Origin: Candidatus Poribacteria bacterium
GTDB taxonomy: Bacteria > Poribacteria > WGA-4E > PCPOR2b
Direction: 5' to 3'
DNA length: 41,154 nucleotides
Assembly (NCBI GenBank): GCA_021295755.1
Contig: JAGWBT010000019.1
Location: 6,887 to 48,040 of the forward strand
Each line of letters opens with the position of its first letter. The first letter of the stretch is position 1. Shown piece after piece: positions 26,001 to 34,086 of the stretch. The position numbers and the translations under genes are program-made. The notes below the pieces were generated by a model that worked only from the letters and a program-made list of their open reading frames with translations, ran no database searches and was not told the DNA's origin.

Positions 26001-29000
26001 AGATTTTGAGAAATTGTCCGGCTGTAACGGTTCGCGTTTCAATATCTGCCTCAATCTCATAATCCGCCATAGCGAGTTTCATCGCCGGATCTCCAAAGAG
26101 GGTGTATTCCAACATGACGTTGAGTTGTCCACGGCCATCCTGTATTAACTGTTCGATCTTTGAGTCGAAGCTGATTGGTCCGAGTTGCCGTATATTTCGC
26201 TGGAAAATCATATCAAAAATGATGTTATTGAGTGCATCGTTACCGCTGCCGTAGGTCAGGCGCGTGGCGCTCAACATGGCGACAATTCCGCTTTTATCCT
26301 TTCGGAGCATCTTTTCCGCCATGCTCGGTTCGCCGGGCGCATCAAAATAGCCGTTGTAACAGCTCAACACTAGCATGAATGGGAGGTGATCCGTATCACT
26401 AACCTGATCAATTGCCCGATTGTCAAAGATTGCCTCATGTGCCCAAACAATTCGACCGCCATGCCCTGCATATTGCGCGATAACCGCACCGTCGCCCATT
26501 GCGTCAATAATCATGTCCTTTGCCACTCGCTGTGGCAGTTCAGGGTAGGCTGCTTTATTCGCTTCAACCATGTTCTTTACGTCTTCGAGGTAAATCGGGA
26601 CGGTTTCGTAACCGAGCAGCGCTTGGTTTTTTGAAATCGAGGCTAAACTTTTCTTGAAGATCTCATCGCTAGAGTTATTGATTTCGTCATCTGCTACGGA
26701 AAGGATCCGGCGGCGCCAGTTCCCGTTGGGTCGTTTATCCTCATAGTTGATGAGTTTCTCGACAACGTTTTCGGCTTGCTCGAGTGTTTCCACACTCAAT
26801 CTTCCAATGTAGAAATCGGGCAGTTCATCAATGCCGTTTACTGTTGTATACCAGTGATCAACTGAGGTCTTCCCGAAGGAGATGGTCCAGATGTAATGGG
26901 TTGGGATATATCCCGTCAATTCTGGAGGTTCTGGATAAACTTCCCTATCAACCCCACGGTGATCGTACGTGCCATCTCCCATAATTGTGACATAAGAGAG
27001 CGCGGGCGATTGCCAATTTTTATAGGCATAGGTCAGGAAGTCCTTGATAGCTTGCGGATTGACCATGCCGTTGCTGAAGATGTCGTAAATCTGTGTAACA
27101 TCAACGACCTTCGTTCGGTATCCACCGCCCTTTGGTGTTGATCTCCATCGTGCCAACCTGTTCGATGGCTCAAGGAATATTGGATGACTGATGATCAGGT
27201 AATCTGCGCCATTGCTAGTAGAGAGTAGATCGCTCGGTGTCTCCGCCTCAACCTGAACCGGCTGACGTACACTCGCCGAGGAGACCGCGATATACTTCCC
27301 ATCGTGTGCATCGCGTACTTGGAACGTTGCGTTGTAGGCAACCCGCGGGATGTCGTGTAGTGAAGGTTGACTTGTGCCGTTGGCATCGGCATTGATGCGG
27401 TTGATTTCGCGGAGGCGGTTGCGTTCAACTCGATCCAGATCTATACGGTCAATTTTGAGATTTTGGAACTTTGATACCAGCACCTCACCGTCATGTTCAA
27501 AGATTGCTACATCTGGGGATAAGAAGGTTTGGACATTATACTCCAACCGACGCCGTATCCGGGCATTGTATGGGTCGGTGGTAGCAGGTGTGGCGAATTC
27601 AAGAGAATCGTTGACTGCTTTTAGCAGGCGCGTATACTCGACCCCGAAAGAATTAATATAAATGTGATGAGAAAAGGCTAGGGTATTTTCTTCTTCTGTG
27701 GTATCAATTCGAGCGAGGGTAATCGCATTCTTTTCGCCTTGGGTTGCATCCCGCAAATTGTTCCAGACCCGTAGTTTTTTATCAACTATGACAACTTCTT
27801 GGTCTGACCACTTCACCTCATCAATCCGAATATTGTTAATTGAAACCAGAGCCTCATGATCGGTTGGTGTACCACCTTGCAAAGTGATGCGGATACTCGG
27901 TGGATCAAAGCTCTGCGTGAGGTCGTAAAGCGGAAATTCGAGATCCACTTCATTTGCATCAGCTAAGTTTTTGACACCGGTCCAGTACCAGAAGTCAAGC
28001 GCTTCAAACCAGCCGTGTTTGTCATCTGGCGATACATCTTTAGGTTCAACATGTCGCAGGTTATTGTGGAAATGATCCTCTTCAAAGTACAGTTTCGAGC
28101 GGAAACTAGGAACCAGCTTTGCTGTTGGGTCATCAGGACTACCATGGATTTCGGAAATACGCGCCCCTCGCGTGCGTTCAGCACTGAGCCAATAGACATT
28201 CCACCTTGTATATCGACTCTTTGCATCTATACCGAGAAAATCTATGAAATCGCCACGGTCAAAACGCCCATCCGCTTCACCATGAATGTATATCGGAATC
28301 TCCTTACCGTTTGTTCTAAGGTGTAAACGCCGCGGATCAACCCCGCTCAAATTAACCCCCCATTTCCGACGCAAGTCATCGCTCGTCAGGCGATAGATAC
28401 CGGTTTTATCGACGAGAATCTTATACCGGTTTCCATTCGTTTGTTCCTGTACTGCGGGCCCTGCTCCGATGCTGCGATCGAGATCCAAAGCGCCCGGCGC
28501 AGCAGCCGCGCTTGTCGTCGGGACACGCCAATGTTTAGCCTCATTGTAGTTTAACAGAACGTTTTGGTACATCCGTTCAAATGATGCCGGCTCTGCGGGC
28601 GTAAATTGAGAACGTGAAGCACTAGCGCTGTGGAATCTGTTATTTGAACTTTGGCGTATAAAGTGGACGCGGACGGTCATACGAGAATGAATCCGCAACA
28701 TTCTCGATTTTGGTTGATACTGGACTGGACGGAGTTCTAGATAAAGCACCCGTTGGGAGCGGATATAACCGTCATAAATCCTGTTGGAACTGTAGGCGGG
28801 ACCATCTTCGCGCCATTCTTCTTCGAGTGTTTCGAAGTTTTCGGGATGGGAAAAGGAAGAGGTGCTCTCACTACGAAGCTTAGGAACACGGTGTGGCACA
28901 GGCGAGATGCGATAACCGGACCGTGTTTCTGTCGTGGTATGAAGGACTTCAACGCGAAACTTGACGTTTGGTGGCACACCAAGCGTTACGCGCGACACAG

Positions 29001-29286
29001 GGAGTTGTGGATTTCCTGCTTCATTGGTAAATCCACTTCCTTCAAAACTGACAGTCTGATACCGAATCCCATTCCGTTTAACTGTCGAGACTTCAAGTTT
29101 TGGAAGATTAACCTCGACGGTTATTCCGTTCTGATCGGTGCTAGCGTTTGTATTTGCGTGAACGTCTAAAGTCCAGGTGTCAAACAGATGGAAACAACAT
29201 AATGCGTAAAGCGTCAAGCGGAAAACGTAAGAATCCCATAGATTCAGCATTGTGGAATCACTGTTTTGCCGGTTCAGACGGTTCAT
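23059..29286 (-). CDS. PorU-like type IX secretion sortase / C25-family cysteine peptidase
   Basis: 2075 residues, start ATG at 29286 with AGGAGG 10 nt upstream and a signal-like segment near residues 18-45. The peptidase C25 (gingipain-fold) core has its catalytic His in QYAGHGG (His942) and Cys in VLSCYNGYFD (Cys976), followed by PSMAEKML and GIVAMLSATR, as in PorU. The N-terminal part has PorU features (LPVSRVTLGVP, YKILVDKTGIYRLT). The last 90 residues form a FlgD-like / type A sorting-type C-terminal domain (NYPNPFGDKT, VKIYSLSGRLV, WDGRDRDGDNVANGVYYCKI). PorU removes the CTD of type IX cargo and attaches it to surface lipid. At about 1100-1300 residues PorU is usually much shorter; here about 900 residues of beta-rich sequence lie between the peptidase and the CTD. 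A C25 protease cargo is the alternative. Confidence 0.82.
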   Translation of the reverse strand: MNRLNRQNSDSTMLNLWDSYVFRLTLYALCCFHLFDTWTLDVHANTNASTDQNGITVEVNLPKLEVSTVKRNGIRYQTVSFEGSGFTNEAGNPQLPVSRVTLGVPPNVKFRVEVLHTTTETRSGYRISPVPHRVPKLRSESTSSFSHPENFETLEEEWREDGPAYSSNRIYDGYIRSQRVLYLELRPVQYQPKSRMLRIHSRMTVRVHFIRQSSNNRFHSASASRSQFTPAEPASFERMYQNVLLNYNEAKHWRVPTTSAAAAPGALDLDRSIGAGPAVQEQTNGNRYKILVDKTGIYRLTSDDLRRKWGVNLSGVDPRRLHLRTNGKEIPIYIHGEADGRFDRGDFIDFLGIDAKSRYTRWNVYWLSAERTRGARISEIHGSPDDPTAKLVPSFRSKLYFEEDHFHNNLRHVEPKDVSPDDKHGWFEALDFWYWTGVKNLADANEVDLEFPLYDLTQSFDPPSIRITLQGGTPTDHEALVSINNIRIDEVKWSDQEVVIVDKKLRVWNNLRDATQGEKNAITLARIDTTEEENTLAFSHHIYINSFGVEYTRLLKAVNDSLEFATPATTDPYNARIRRRLEYNVQTFLSPDVAIFEHDGEVLVSKFQNLKIDRIDLDRVERNRLREINRINADANGTSQPSLHDIPRVAYNATFQVRDAHDGKYIAVSSASVRQPVQVEAETPSDLLSTSNGADYLIISHPIFLEPSNRLARWRSTPKGGGYRTKVVDVTQIYDIFSNGMVNPQAIKDFLTYAYKNWQSPALSYVTIMGDGTYDHRGVDREVYPEPPELTGYIPTHYIWTISFGKTSVDHWYTTVNGIDELPDFYIGRLSVETLEQAENVVEKLINYEDKRPNGNWRRRILSVADDEINNSSDEIFKKSLASISKNQALLGYETVPIYLEDVKNMVEANKAAYPELPQRVAKDMIIDAMGDGAVIAQYAGHGGRIVWAHEAIFDNRAIDQVSDTDHLPFMLVLSCYNGYFDAPGEPSMAEKMLRKDKSGIVAMLSATRLTYGSGNDALNNIIFDMIFQRNIRQLGPISFDSKIEQLIQDGRGQLNVMLEYTLFGDPAMKLAMADYEIEADIETRTVTAGQFLKISPGQIVEATYDPAIKQKRFTPISNFNGRLYAKAVFPGTYSNIEGEEELLKVYLGNVPVTQETTVVNGKFSGLSIPVPKGISAGEGHVEFYAESATSIAATGRSFTVLVPKILDIQPELVAGSPGSEPSHFRISTQVSDELNEQGIKLVILEWRDPEKRESFEEVMIRDTSRGNGWYTTPKPLPLPTNRASIRYEITVVDIDSRHVYSGRRTYRPFVFPDVRVTSGLGFSGPLIYYDHSREDSAWTINADIEQIEDIELKENLEVAFFAGNPDRDGDGVVDTSAKLLGKTQIPPSAWQRRDPVEPHKNSLKTGGETDSLGRPRAFRDRPLNTNWIATATLKHELSIGNHEVFVYVDPAFNPSEMPYGKLREGDEKDNITSRLIPVQSVLIGQRDQHIFSQDAAIDFRIPAHAVPQPAVLTITPLNSHQQPKPVNSSSLVPVTLPSGEDTVAYNAALDTASLNQNLLQQPITVELRFDRLALQETIKDELGLEEISDPAPDQIVTIDEGTESIAKEIGMYLWVETLKNWVRLDSELVTSSDGLMEIQSTLANISASNHGDGEIRTVRIEPTAARVGKWVLLFTSSETYRLLISEEGRSLELINPNRFVDPSFEVPGIFSDGVAIGIDLGENDFQFGDVITFQIFGSVSSGSDTTYFASSFREENIGRGSLQYVRLDENSSMPPDQWIILLTDSEHFQIEGEKHGHLSRNGQTVRGKVGSEFVYPEFGLRIKILAGQREFEAGDSFRFNTIETGRIRAELPMSGTLTLMQSNDTIPPDLQLTIGKQNFIDGDPVSTEPFIQATLTDENGIDYITRPVYLEISRDNQQFTSISETEYRLNNVSGSNQVSLNYQSPKLEPGTYRVRLSASDLDGNKSEEEIEFRIHKILQLLNAMNYPNPFGDKTVITCELTGAADEMTVKIYSLSGRLVNEFTEPARAGFTMIPWDGRDRDGDNVANGVYYCKIRVKMPGEKDLTEYIKMMKLK

Positions 29287-29469
29287 GCGGATGTTGCCTC
29301 CTTGTTGCGGATAGTCGTGATGAATCGTGTGCTAACATCATCGTTAGTAGATTGTTAAGATTTGATTCTTCACGTTGTTTGAATGGTACGCATTCTTATT
29401 CCACGATTCCGTAACTTAGCTCACAAACTATTTATAGTGGATTTTAGAATTAATGAGACACTCCAAACC

Positions 29470-29531
29470 GGTGCGGTTGAAAACCGTACCTACCGGGTTG
29501 GACTGCATTCGGTGCGGCTGGAAACCGCACC
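29470..29531. repeat. Pair of REP-like hairpins
   Basis: GGTGCGGTTGAAAACCGTACC (29470-29490, given here as a 9-bp stem with a 3-nt loop) and GGTGCGG...CCGCACC (29511-29531) are two related hairpins, each followed by ACCGGG-like sequence. They lie in the 303-bp gap 29287-29589 upstream of the porU-like gene, which otherwise holds AT-rich sequence and no gene that I can support. Confidence 0.6.
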
Positions 29532-29589
29532 GACCGGGGAGCGAAAGTGTCTATTTATTTTTAGAATTCACCATATTTGCTATTGAAAG

Positions 29590-30426
29590 TCAAAGCTCGA
29601 AGCAGGTAAGCCTTTCCTGTGCATAGACAGATAAATCACACGCGGGGGGCTGATGTAGATAACCAATCGGAGAACAGATTGCATTGACATTGCCAACTTG
29701 TTGCCTAACTGGAGTGTGCGTATGTCCAAAGAGAGCGTGTGTGACGAGTTGTTCTTCGAGGCAGGTCTTGCCGAGTCCTTGACTCCCCATGTATGCACCG
29801 AAGAAATCCCCCGGCAATGTTCCGCGATAGTGAACGCACTCTTGGAAGGGGACGTGGTGGGTTGTCACAATAATTTGCGAGACGGAATCTTTGATTGAAT
29901 GAATCTGGGCCCGCAACTTATTCTCAAATCGGTAGGCGATTTCCGGGTCTGTTCCATCCCATTTTGCGTAATTTGAGTCGTTCCAAACGGATCCCAATAA
30001 CTGTTTCGATGCGTATGTCTCCTCTGAAAAATTGTACTCCTTGCATCGAAATGAGTAGTCATACCATCCGATTGTACCGCAGAATCCAACGCTGTTTTTT
30101 ACGAAGGGTGCAGCGTCCAGTGGATAGAAATCGCACTCACGACAAACTACTGTGATGGCATCGTGTTTCTGCTCGCTCGTAATGTCGGGATGTTCGCTCA
30201 CCCAAATGTCGTGGTTTCCGGGAACGAATAATTTGGGGCAATCCAAGTTAGATTCGGTGAATGCGTTCAGGATGTTGGCGAGTTCGAGCAGGTTGGGCGA
30301 TAGATCCCCAGCGAGGATGAAGATATCCAAGCCTGCTTTCTCAGCCGCTTCGACGATATGCGGAAGAATCTGTTTATTCAACGGGGTGACATCGGTATGC
30401 AGATCGGAGGTAACGCCAATTTTCAT
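29590..30426 (-). CDS. Calcineurin-like metallophosphoesterase
   Basis: 278 residues, cytosolic. All the dinuclear-metal motifs of the family are present in order: SDLH (Asp8, His10), AGD (Asp41), PGNHD (71-73), TTHHVP, and GHTHTP near residue 238. The fold supports phosphomonoester or phosphodiester hydrolysis with Mn/Fe/Zn ions; the substrate cannot be told from sequence. The start ATG at 30426 opens directly with the first strand MKIGVTSDLH, although the Shine-Dalgarno is weak. It lies between lipoprotein genes and the porU-like gene on the same strand with gaps of about 190 and 300 nt, so it may be transcribed separately. Confidence 0.88.
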   Translation of the reverse strand: MKIGVTSDLHTDVTPLNKQILPHIVEAAEKAGLDIFILAGDLSPNLLELANILNAFTESNLDCPKLFVPGNHDIWVSEHPDITSEQKHDAITVVCRECDFYPLDAAPFVKNSVGFCGTIGWYDYSFRCKEYNFSEETYASKQLLGSVWNDSNYAKWDGTDPEIAYRFENKLRAQIHSIKDSVSQIIVTTHHVPFQECVHYRGTLPGDFFGAYMGSQGLGKTCLEEQLVTHALFGHTHTPVRQQVGNVNAICSPIGYLHQPPACDLSVYAQERLTCFEL

Positions 30427-30447
30427 CTGATTGGGAGTTAGCTTGCA

Positions 30448-30468
30448 GTTCCCGATCGGATCGGGAAC
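30448..30468. repeat. Perfect 10-bp-arm palindrome
   Basis: GTTCCCGATC - G - GATCGGGAAC in the 186-bp gap between the metallophosphoesterase and PDZ/HEAT genes. It could act as a terminator-like or REP element; no T-run follows on either strand. The rest of the gap shows further short GC-rich inverted repeats but no gene. Confidence 0.55.
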
Positions 30469-30612
30469 CTCGCTTCGCGGGACTGGTATTTATCTTCTTG
30501 AAGGGCAAACCCGTTGTCCGCATCCCCTGAACCTCAAAATGCACCCGAATCCATCACTCGGGTCAGACCTCGGTTTTCTCATATTTGGTGGTGCTATGCA
30601 AACTTGGGTTTA

Positions 30613-32271
30613 TCAGTTTGTGACCGAATACGACATTGATTGTGCATCAAGCGGTTCATAGATGTTGAGCCTACCCTCTTCTTTACGGGCTTCTTTGCGG
30701 ACAATGTACATTCGTTGATTATCCTTATCATCTATCCACCACTCGCTATCTTTCTTTTGAATCGAAAGGATGGCATTTTGAGAAAGCGGGATTTTGTTAT
30801 CTTTAAACTCTTGTCGTAACTCCGCTGAGATATTTTCACTGTTCAGATGAGTTTGATACTTTAACTCAACATTAAACAGCAATACCTGTAGCTCGTCGAG
30901 AAATGTCCTTAAACCACTTCCTTCTGGAAGCGCTTCCCTCTGAAGACGAAGTGCCTCAATTGAAGGGGAACGACCGACTTTGGCAACGGCATCGGCGACA
31001 GTCAATTTAATCGTTGGGTTGTCTGTCGTTTTGAGAGCGTTGATTAACGTGTTCCGTGCCTTGTTTCCACCGATGTTGCCGAGCGCCGAGGCGGCAATAT
31101 CTTTAACGCTTGCATCGCCACGATCAAAGGCAGCAATGAGCGCATCAACGGAGTCCTCGCCGATCTGACTCAGCGCAAGCCCCGCCTTGAAACGGATGCC
31201 GGGAATCTCCATGCTATCTTCCATCACGGCAATCAGATCCTCAATGGCAGCGGTCGGTTTGAGATGTCCCAAAATGGAGATACATGCCCGCCGAATCTCC
31301 TGATTCGGTTCAACCTCCCGTTTGATATATTTCTGTCCTAATTCTACCATCTGTCCATCAATTATCTTCTGGTATAAGGCTGCGGAGCGCTGCCGAAATT
31401 GTGTGCCGAATGGGTCGTTGAGGGTAACGCGGTTGTTCTCAAGATCGCTCGTAAGCAGTCCCAAGATTTCGGCGGATTCACGCTGCCGCGGGTTTAGCTG
31501 ATCGGCAGGTAATTCATCAACATTGGCTTGCTGAAATTGCTGAAATAGCGTATTCAATTGACTTAAGGCAACGAGACGTTCTAAGGCTTGGGCAGCCGGT
31601 TGACGCAAGGTACTGCCTTCGCTCTCTAGAAGCACAGTCAATGGCTGAACAGCACGCACATCGCCCAAGTTACCGAGTGCATTGACGGTGCCAATCTTTA
31701 TACCAACTAATTCAATTGTGCGGAATGTAACCTTAGAATCGTGCTTTGCAAATTCGTCAAGTGCTTTCTTATAGTCTTTAATGGTTTGGAGGTTTCGTTC
31801 ATCAATTACGCTTTGGATCATGTCACCCACTTTGATGTTGCCTGTGTCAGCGGGACTTCCCGAAGTCACTTTGCTAACGCGTGATCCATCAACTTCCAAG
31901 CCAACTTTATCGCCCTTTCTTCGGACAGCCAACCGAATTTCTCGACCATCCGTCAGCTTGATGATAAAGTTGTTATCCTCTTTCATTGCACTTTTGACAG
32001 CTTGTTTATAATCCCCTGTACTTTGAATTGTTCGTTCACCAATCACATAGGAGATTAGTTCGCCTTTCTCAAGGTTGGCTTGGCTTGCGGGACCGTTTGC
32101 ATTTACGTCAATTACAACCACGCCGGTGGTTGACCAACGATTGTCGAGATCGTTGTCCAACTGCTGGAGTTCCATTTGCAATCGATCGTCGTAATAACGG
32201 TTGTCACTGCATCCAGCAACACATAGGATTGTGAATATTAAAAGAAAACTAAGTTGTATTTTCCAAATCAT
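30613..32271 (-). CDS. Lipoprotein with two PDZ domains and HEAT repeats
   Basis: 552 residues. The signal peptide ends in lipobox VAGC (Cys21). Residues about 45-115 and 118-188 are two PDZ-like domains; each has a GPAS/GSPAD carboxylate-loop-like turn followed by GELISYVIGER or GDMIQSVIDER. They are followed by HEAT-type alpha repeats (VNALGNLGDVRAVQPL near 195, then AGLALSQIGEDSVDALIAAF and ASALGNIGGNKARNTLINAL near 365-410). The C-terminal 120 residues have no recognised domain. PDZ domains bind C-termini or hydrophobic tails and HEAT solenoids bind proteins, so an envelope scaffold or quality-control adaptor is likely; no protease triad is present. It lies just downstream of a second HEAT lipoprotein on the same strand. 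Confidence 0.8.
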   Translation of the reverse strand: MIWKIQLSFLLIFTILCVAGCSDNRYYDDRLQMELQQLDNDLDNRWSTTGVVVIDVNANGPASQANLEKGELISYVIGERTIQSTGDYKQAVKSAMKEDNNFIIKLTDGREIRLAVRRKGDKVGLEVDGSRVSKVTSGSPADTGNIKVGDMIQSVIDERNLQTIKDYKKALDEFAKHDSKVTFRTIELVGIKIGTVNALGNLGDVRAVQPLTVLLESEGSTLRQPAAQALERLVALSQLNTLFQQFQQANVDELPADQLNPRQRESAEILGLLTSDLENNRVTLNDPFGTQFRQRSAALYQKIIDGQMVELGQKYIKREVEPNQEIRRACISILGHLKPTAAIEDLIAVMEDSMEIPGIRFKAGLALSQIGEDSVDALIAAFDRGDASVKDIAASALGNIGGNKARNTLINALKTTDNPTIKLTVADAVAKVGRSPSIEALRLQREALPEGSGLRTFLDELQVLLFNVELKYQTHLNSENISAELRQEFKDNKIPLSQNAILSIQKKDSEWWIDDKDNQRMYIVRKEARKEEGRLNIYEPLDAQSMSYSVTN

Positions 32272-32436
32272 GAGATCCCTTTCATACAGATTTTCGAGTA
32301 CAGATTCTCAACACGTTAAAAATCGGTTAGAGTTAACCTTTGAAACACTTATCGGGCCGCACAAATTTACAGTCAAGTCGGCAGTCGGAGGAGTTGTTTC
32401 TTCCAAAGGTTTTCGTGGAGGATTTTAATTTTCGGG

Positions 32437-33330
32437 TCAGAAGTTGACAACGACCTCTCGGTTGCCTTGTTCGCTTAAGACCTCTAGCAATGGCTTAACC
32501 GCCCTTTCATCACCGAGTTGCTCTAACGCCTGAATCGCATCAACACGCATTGAGGACCCCTTGTTCTCGACGATCTCGACCAATTGTTCTACCGCGGTCC
32601 CTCCGATTTTGCCCAATGCTTCGACAGCAAGCCCACGTATTTCAGGATCTTCCCTGTCTCTTTGCCATTTGGCTGCACCAGAGTTGACGACCTCTACTAA
32701 TAACGGAATTGCGCTTTTATCCCCGATTGCACCAAGCGCCTTGATAACGTTCAAACGGGTTTCCCTGCGTTTATGGTCTAGCAAGTCTATAAGAATCGGC
32801 ACAATCTCCTCCGGGTGGTCTCTGCCAAGGGAAGCCAACACCCACTGTGCATCGTGTCTGTCGCGGTTATCCTTGGACTTAATTGCTTTTTTCAAGGCAT
32901 TGAGTAACTTTTTTCGATCAGCTTGTTGGTAGATGCGCTTGAGTGCATCTAACGCTGCGTTCTGAACGTCAGGCTCACGGTTTCTTAATGTCTCAAAGAC
33001 AAGGATTTCGAGGTATTTTCGCTTGTCGTTTTGGTAAGCTTGAAACATGTGCTTACCTCGTTCTTCGATCGAGGCGCTCATCTTGTCTGGGGTTGCATCT
33101 GCGTAAAACAGTTCAGAATCGTAGTAGCCGAGAAGATAGTGTGCTTCCGCATTATCTTGCTCATGTTGAATTGCCAGCTTGAACTGTTGGGCGGCACGTT
33201 CCTCTTTCCGTCGTTTGTCAGATTTGATCAGTTCTTTGCCCTTGGAAAGGTACGGATTTTGGCTTCCGCAACTGATGAGAAAAGCGGCGATGCCAATTGC
33301 AACGATAGGTAACTTAAAATATCTCTTCAT
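32437..33330 (-). CDS. HEAT-repeat lipoprotein with N-terminal TPR-like segment
   Basis: 297 residues. The signal peptide ends in lipobox LISC (Cys21), and the ATG at 33330 has GGAGT 5 nt upstream. Residues about 45-75 (AAQQFKLAIQHEQDNAEAHYLLGYY) read as one TPR. From about 110 onwards there are HEAT or PBS-lyase-like repeats, including VLASLGRDHPEEIVPILIDL, VIKALGAIGDKSAIPLLVEV, AVEALGKIGGTAVEQLVEIV and AIQALEQLGDERAVKPLLEV. It is probably a protein-binding envelope scaffold. It is 165 nt upstream of the PDZ/HEAT lipoprotein gene and may act with it. The final residues (REVVVNF) end the solenoid abruptly, which could be natural. Confidence 0.82.
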   Translation of the reverse strand: MKRYFKLPIVAIGIAAFLISCGSQNPYLSKGKELIKSDKRRKEERAAQQFKLAIQHEQDNAEAHYLLGYYDSELFYADATPDKMSASIEERGKHMFQAYQNDKRKYLEILVFETLRNREPDVQNAALDALKRIYQQADRKKLLNALKKAIKSKDNRDRHDAQWVLASLGRDHPEEIVPILIDLLDHKRRETRLNVIKALGAIGDKSAIPLLVEVVNSGAAKWQRDREDPEIRGLAVEALGKIGGTAVEQLVEIVENKGSSMRVDAIQALEQLGDERAVKPLLEVLSEQGNREVVVNF

Positions 33331-33377
33331 ATTTACTCCAATCGGTAAGGCACGATATGTAGCGCGCTAAACAAGAT

Positions 33378-33967
33378 TTATAATAGTTTTTGTTGCTGTT
33401 CTTCAATATGGGAATCCTCCGAATTTTCAGAGGAATCTTCGGTGTTTTCTTCTAGTTGAAGATCTTCTTCGGTCTCTTCTTCTGGTTCAAGGGTTGCGTC
33501 GGTGGCCGCTTCTTGGTCAGAGGCGCTCGCCGTATCAGAAGAGCCGACTGTTTTTTGCAATGTGATAACGGGACGTTCATCAAATCCCCATCCTTTGTAA
33601 GCGTTTATGATTGCCTCCTCCGACGGAGACAGTTCAATCTGAAGCGTTGTGATGCCATTTTCTTCTGCAACCTGCTCGGTGGCTTCGATTAACCTATCTG
33701 CGACTGCGAACTGTCGAAAGGGCGCAGAAACCGCCAACTGGCCCACTTCGCCAATTTCAGGGGCGAGGGGGTGCCGCTCAAGCCGGATATTTCCGATCGC
33801 ATGTCCGCTCGCTTCAGCGACAATTCGATAGACCTCTCCCTGCTGCGTCCGTGAGAGATCTTTGTGGTTTTGCCGGTAAAGCAGTACTGCTCCAAAGCTT
33901 TCGCATCGTTTGCAGCGGCGGGTCGAATTCGTAATGTTGTAGTGAGTTCAAATTCTTGGTTTGCCAT
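33378..33967 (-). pseudogene. Frameshifted GNAT acetyltransferase with acidic tail
   Basis: The ATG at 33967 has GGAG upstream. The first frame gives TTTLRIRPAAANDAKALE, a typical GNAT opening, then loses homology near 33885-33893. In another frame the sequence continues as VLLYRQNHKDLS, VAEASGHAIGNIRLERH, EVGQLAVSAPFRQFAVADRL (motif A, with R-x-x-A-x-A in place of the usual R-x-x-G-x-G/A), ITTLQIEL and AYKGWGFDE. One base lost at about 33889 explains the break. A Glu/Asp/Ser-rich tail of about 50 residues follows to 33378. GNATs move the acetyl group of acetyl-CoA to amines; the substrate is unknown. A sequencing or assembly error cannot be excluded. Confidence 0.7.
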
Positions 33968-34086
33968 GTTTTTTCTCCATTGGTTAAAGATGTGCAAGGT
34001 TGTTGTATTCACATAATAACAAACAGATGTTAACTATTGTAACATAATATAAATTTGAGGGCAAGCGAAAAGTCCACTGACGAGGC

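Noticed and set aside
28753-29169. 138-residue plus-strand open frame
   Set aside because: Antisense shadow of the porU-like gene, which has strong family motifs on the other strand.
30431-30661. 76-residue plus-strand open frame
   Set aside because: Lies over palindromes and the end of the PDZ/HEAT gene; no ribosome site or recognisable features.
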